The translations under genes and the position numbers were made by a program. A stretch of 64,000 nt of DNA, taken from positions 46,663 through 110,662 of the forward strand of contig JACPZW010000034.1 in NCBI GenBank assembly GCA_016195265.1, read 5' to 3'. The notes beneath the pieces were generated by a model, which did no database searches, was not told the origin of the DNA, and saw only the letters and a list, made by a program, of their open reading frames with translations. Positions 61,933 through 64,000 of the stretch are shown piece by piece. Origin of the DNA: Acidobacteriota bacterium. Lineage in GTDB: Bacteria; Acidobacteriota; Vicinamibacteria; Vicinamibacterales; CAVVIG01. The first letter of the stretch is position 1; the number at the start of each line of letters is the position of its first letter.

Positions 61933-62679
61933 ATGGCCACAGCGACGTTTAGAATCTGGCGTGGTGATGCGCAAGGCGGGAAGTTCCAGGACTACCAGAC
62001 CGGCGTGTCCGAAGGCATGGTGGTGCTCGACGCGGTGCATCAGATCCAGGCCGACCAGGCGAACGATCTGGCCGTACGCTGGAACTGCAAGGCGGGCAAA
62101 TGTGGATCTTGCTCGGCCGAGGTGAACGGCGACCCGCGCCTGATGTGCATGACCCGGCTCAACCAGCTCGATCTTGCCCAGCCTGTCCGCATCGAACCGA
62201 TGCGCGCGTTTCCGCCGATCAGAGATCTCGTCACCGACGTGTTGTGGAATTTCGGTGCGAAGAAGAGCATCAGGCGGTTCACGCCGCGCCCTCCCGATGC
62301 GCCCGATGGCACGTGGCGCATGGCGCAAGTGGACGTCGAGCGCGTGCAGGAGTTCAGGAAGTGCATCGAGTGCTTTCTCTGTCAGGATGTCTGCCACGTG
62401 CTTCGCGAGCACCGGCTGTTCGACGAGTTCATCGGGCCGCGCCATCTCGTGTACGCGGCGGCCCTGGAGATGCATCCGCTCGACACGGAGAACCGTGCGC
62501 GCGATTTGAAGCGCACGCACGGCGTCGGCTACTGCAATATCACGAAGTGCTGCACCAACGTCTGTCCCGAGGGCATCACGATCACAGACAACGCGATCAT
62601 TCCGTTGAAGGAGCGCGTGATCGACCAGCTGTACGATCCGGTCGCGAAACTGTTCCGAATGCTGCGGAGGTCGCCATGA
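61933..62679 (+). CDS. sdhB: Succinate dehydrogenase iron-sulfur subunit
   Basis: A 248-residue FeS subunit, the same length as the mycobacterial Sdh1 homologue. [2Fe-2S] ligands Cys52, Cys57, Cys60, Cys72 (NCKAGKCGSCSAE, LMCMTRLN). [4Fe-4S] and [3Fe-4S] ligands are in FRKCIECFLCQDVC (Cys144, 147, 150, 154) and GYCNITKCCTNVCPEG (Cys201, 206, 207, 211). I use the ATG at 61933; the longer frame is only octamer repeat. It relays electrons from FAD to the anchor. The stop overlaps the start of the next small gene. Confidence 0.96.
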   Translation: MATATFRIWRGDAQGGKFQDYQTGVSEGMVVLDAVHQIQADQANDLAVRWNCKAGKCGSCSAEVNGDPRLMCMTRLNQLDLAQPVRIEPMRAFPPIRDLVTDVLWNFGAKKSIRRFTPRPPDAPDGTWRMAQVDVERVQEFRKCIECFLCQDVCHVLREHRLFDEFIGPRHLVYAAALEMHPLDTENRARDLKRTHGVGYCNITKCCTNVCPEGITITDNAIIPLKERVIDQLYDPVAKLFRMLRRSP

Positions 62680-63182
62680 TGTTTGAACTCAAGACGCTCT
62701 CACCGGACGCCGTGCCCAGGGCGCTGGCGAAGGCGGAGCGCTATCGGCTGCTCAACGAACCTGGAGAGGCCGAAAGCATCTGTCTGGACGCCCTTGAGGC
62801 GGACCCGGAAAACCAGGACGCCGTGGTGATGCTGTTGCTGGCGCTCACGGACCAGTTCGACGAGGACGCGACAACTCCGGTGACCGAGGCCTGGAATTGC
62901 GCGGAGCGGATCCGTGACGCGTACGACCGCGCCTACTTCACTGGAATCATCTGGGAGCGGCGGGCCAAAGCGCGGCTCCGGCGCGGCGTGCCGGACGCCG
63001 GACCGCGCGCCTACGAGTGGCTGCGCGAGGCCATGACCTGGTACGAACGGGCCGCGGCGGTTCGGCTACCCGGCAACGACGATGCGCTGCTTCGGTGGAA
63101 CACGTGCGCCCGCCTGATCATGCGTGACCGCCGGCTGGTGCCGGCGTCCGACGAACGTGGCGAGCCGCTGATGCTGGAATGA
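62676..63182 (+). CDS. Small TPR-like protein coupled to sdhB
   Basis: A 168-residue cytoplasmic helical protein whose ATGA start overlaps the sdhB stop. It shows TPR character: ALAKAERYRLLNEPGEAESICLDALEADPENQDAVVMLLLALTDQ, then RIRDAYDRAYFTGIIWERRAKARLRRG and WLREAMTWYERAAAVRLPGNDDALLRWNTCARLI, roughly three to four helix pairs. Translational coupling suggests a role in assembly or regulation of the succinate dehydrogenase, but I know of no studied homologue. Confidence 0.8.
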   Translation: MMFELKTLSPDAVPRALAKAERYRLLNEPGEAESICLDALEADPENQDAVVMLLLALTDQFDEDATTPVTEAWNCAERIRDAYDRAYFTGIIWERRAKARLRRGVPDAGPRAYEWLREAMTWYERAAAVRLPGNDDALLRWNTCARLIMRDRRLVPASDERGEPLMLE

Positions 63183-63183
63183 C

Positions 63184-64000
63184 ATGAGAATTTCAGAGTT
63201 CAGAGTTCAGAGTTCAGATTCACGATTCCTGATTTCAGGATTGCTGTTCGGGCTTCTGGCTCTTCAGGGATCCGCGCAGGGTCCCGCGTTCACGTATCAG
63301 CGCGTCATGATCCCCGTGCGCGACGGCGTGCATCTGGAAACGGTGATCCTCACGCCGATAAAGGCGAGCGGTCCACTGCCGATTCTCTTCCGGCGCACGC
63401 CGTATGGAGTGCCGGCGAACGCGAACGGCATGGGCAGCGCCGCGCTCAAGGACCTCGTCAACGACGGCTACATCTTCGTCGTTCAGAATCTGCGCGGACG
63501 GTTCGGATCGGAAGGAACGTTCGAGCTGTCGTCGAAAGTGAACGTACAGAATCCCACAGCCACGAGCGAGACGACCGATGCCTACGATTCGATCGACTGG
63601 CTGGTGAAGAACGTGCCGCACAGCAACGGCAACGTCGGCATGTACGGAGTGTCGTACGACGGCCTGACGGCGGCGATGACGCTGCTGCACCCGCATCCGG
63701 CGCTTAAGGCGATCTCCGAACAGGCGTCGCCGGCGGATCAGTGGATGAACGACGATGACCACCGGTTCGGTGCGCTGCGGGAAAGCTATGCGTTCGAGTA
63801 CGCGGTGTACGAGCAGGCGGACAAGAACGCCAACACGCATTTCGCGTTCGAAACCTACGACACCTACTCCTGGTATCTGAATCTCGGTCCGCTGTCGAAC
63901 ATCAACGCGCGCTATCTGCACGGCTCGATTCCGTACTGGAACTCGATCGTTTCGCACCCTGATTACGACGCCTTCTGGAAAGCGGAAGCCTGGGTGAATC
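63184..64000 (+). CDS. CocE/NonD-family hydrolase, partial
   Basis: The first 272 residues of a serine hydrolase of the X-Pro dipeptidyl-peptidase S15/CocE group; the gene runs off the right edge. Features: YQRVMIPVRDGVHLETVILTP, LFRRTPYGVPANANGM, YIFVVQNLRGRFGSEGTF and the nucleophile elbow NVGMYGVSYDGLTAAMTL (GxSxxG). The signal peptide FLISGLLFGLLALQGSAQG is preceded by about 12 residues (ISEFRVQSSDSRF) that are encoded by a TTCAGAG heptamer array. The true start may therefore have moved. Substrates are esters or peptides; undetermined. It starts 1 nt after the TPR gene stop. Confidence 0.88.
   Translation, partial: MRISEFRVQSSDSRFLISGLLFGLLALQGSAQGPAFTYQRVMIPVRDGVHLETVILTPIKASGPLPILFRRTPYGVPANANGMGSAALKDLVNDGYIFVVQNLRGRFGSEGTFELSSKVNVQNPTATSETTDAYDSIDWLVKNVPHSNGNVGMYGVSYDGLTAAMTLLHPHPALKAISEQASPADQWMNDDDHRFGALRESYAFEYAVYEQADKNANTHFAFETYDTYSWYLNLGPLSNINARYLHGSIPYWNSIVSHPDYDAFWKAEAWVN
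63188..63222. repeat. Heptamer array (TTCAGAG words) at a gene start
   Basis: TTTCAGAG, TTCAGAG, TTCAGAG, TTCAGAT in tandem just after the ATG at 63184. It is in frame with the CocE-like gene and encodes its first residues. Confidence 0.75.

Overview
ORGANISM. The window looks like a chromosomal piece of a GC-rich Acidobacteriota bacterium, most likely of the Vicinamibacteria type. The grounds are a PadR regulator coupled to a giant ADOP-type permease, Oar-like TonB receptors with an N-terminal carboxypeptidase-regulatory domain, many secreted peptidases (M3, S9, M20, M28, P1, S15-like), a Mycobacterium-Sdh1-like succinate dehydrogenase, and gene gaps full of short tandem words and GC palindromes. 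This assignment is inferred from gene content. I see no rRNA, tRNA, transposase, phage gene or CRISPR array.

LAYOUT. 1-5.6 kb: minus-strand genes for a partial DUF4386 protein, an unknown protein, an AlkZ-related protein, an M3 peptidase and a heme-motif exported protein. 5.6-15.0 kb: PadR with an ADOP permease, an rsmH-like methyltransferase, a degenerate GntR/ABC locus, citrate synthase, and a slipin/NfeD pair. 15.2-20.9 kb: GNAT, S9 peptidase, Ku, DUF3500, and a four-helix-bundle (S23) gene flanked by inverted octamer arrays. 21.0-41.2 kb: a two-component system followed by a large electron-transfer island. 41.2-58.6 kb: TonB receptors, amidohydrolase, tartrate/isopropylmalate-type dehydrogenase, sodium symporter, peptidases, class III aminotransferase and GntP permease. 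58.6-64 kb: gene remnants, an Sdh1-type succinate dehydrogenase operon with a small overlapping gene, and a truncated CocE/NonD hydrolase.

HOW IT WORKS TOGETHER. The island has 37 CxxCH heme motifs in nine genes. Two divergent decaheme-cytochrome plus MtrB/PioB-barrel modules could each carry electrons across the outer membrane. A Cyc2-like fused cytochrome-porin is a third possible conduit. Monoheme to pentaheme cytochromes would bridge the periplasm to a Qrc-like inner-membrane quinone oxidoreductase (pentaheme, MopB-like, 4x[4Fe-4S], NrfD-like, tetraheme). Four promoters share a TTAACCGG block followed by 11-bp-spaced TTCAT repeats, and the divergent spacer carries four further copies of the repeat on the other strand. 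This geometry suits an OmpR/PhoB-type regulator, plausibly the one encoded at 21033. One promoter has been duplicated together with a truncated cytochrome start and placed before the Cyc2-like gene. Direction of electron flow and the natural donor or acceptor cannot be read from sequence.

REPEATS. Short tandem words (7-9 bp units) fill many gene gaps, and in several genes the stop codon lies inside the array. The GGAATGCA octamer arrays occur as inverted pairs. One pair encloses the S23 gene; three others are empty, which suggests an element and its cargo-less relatives.
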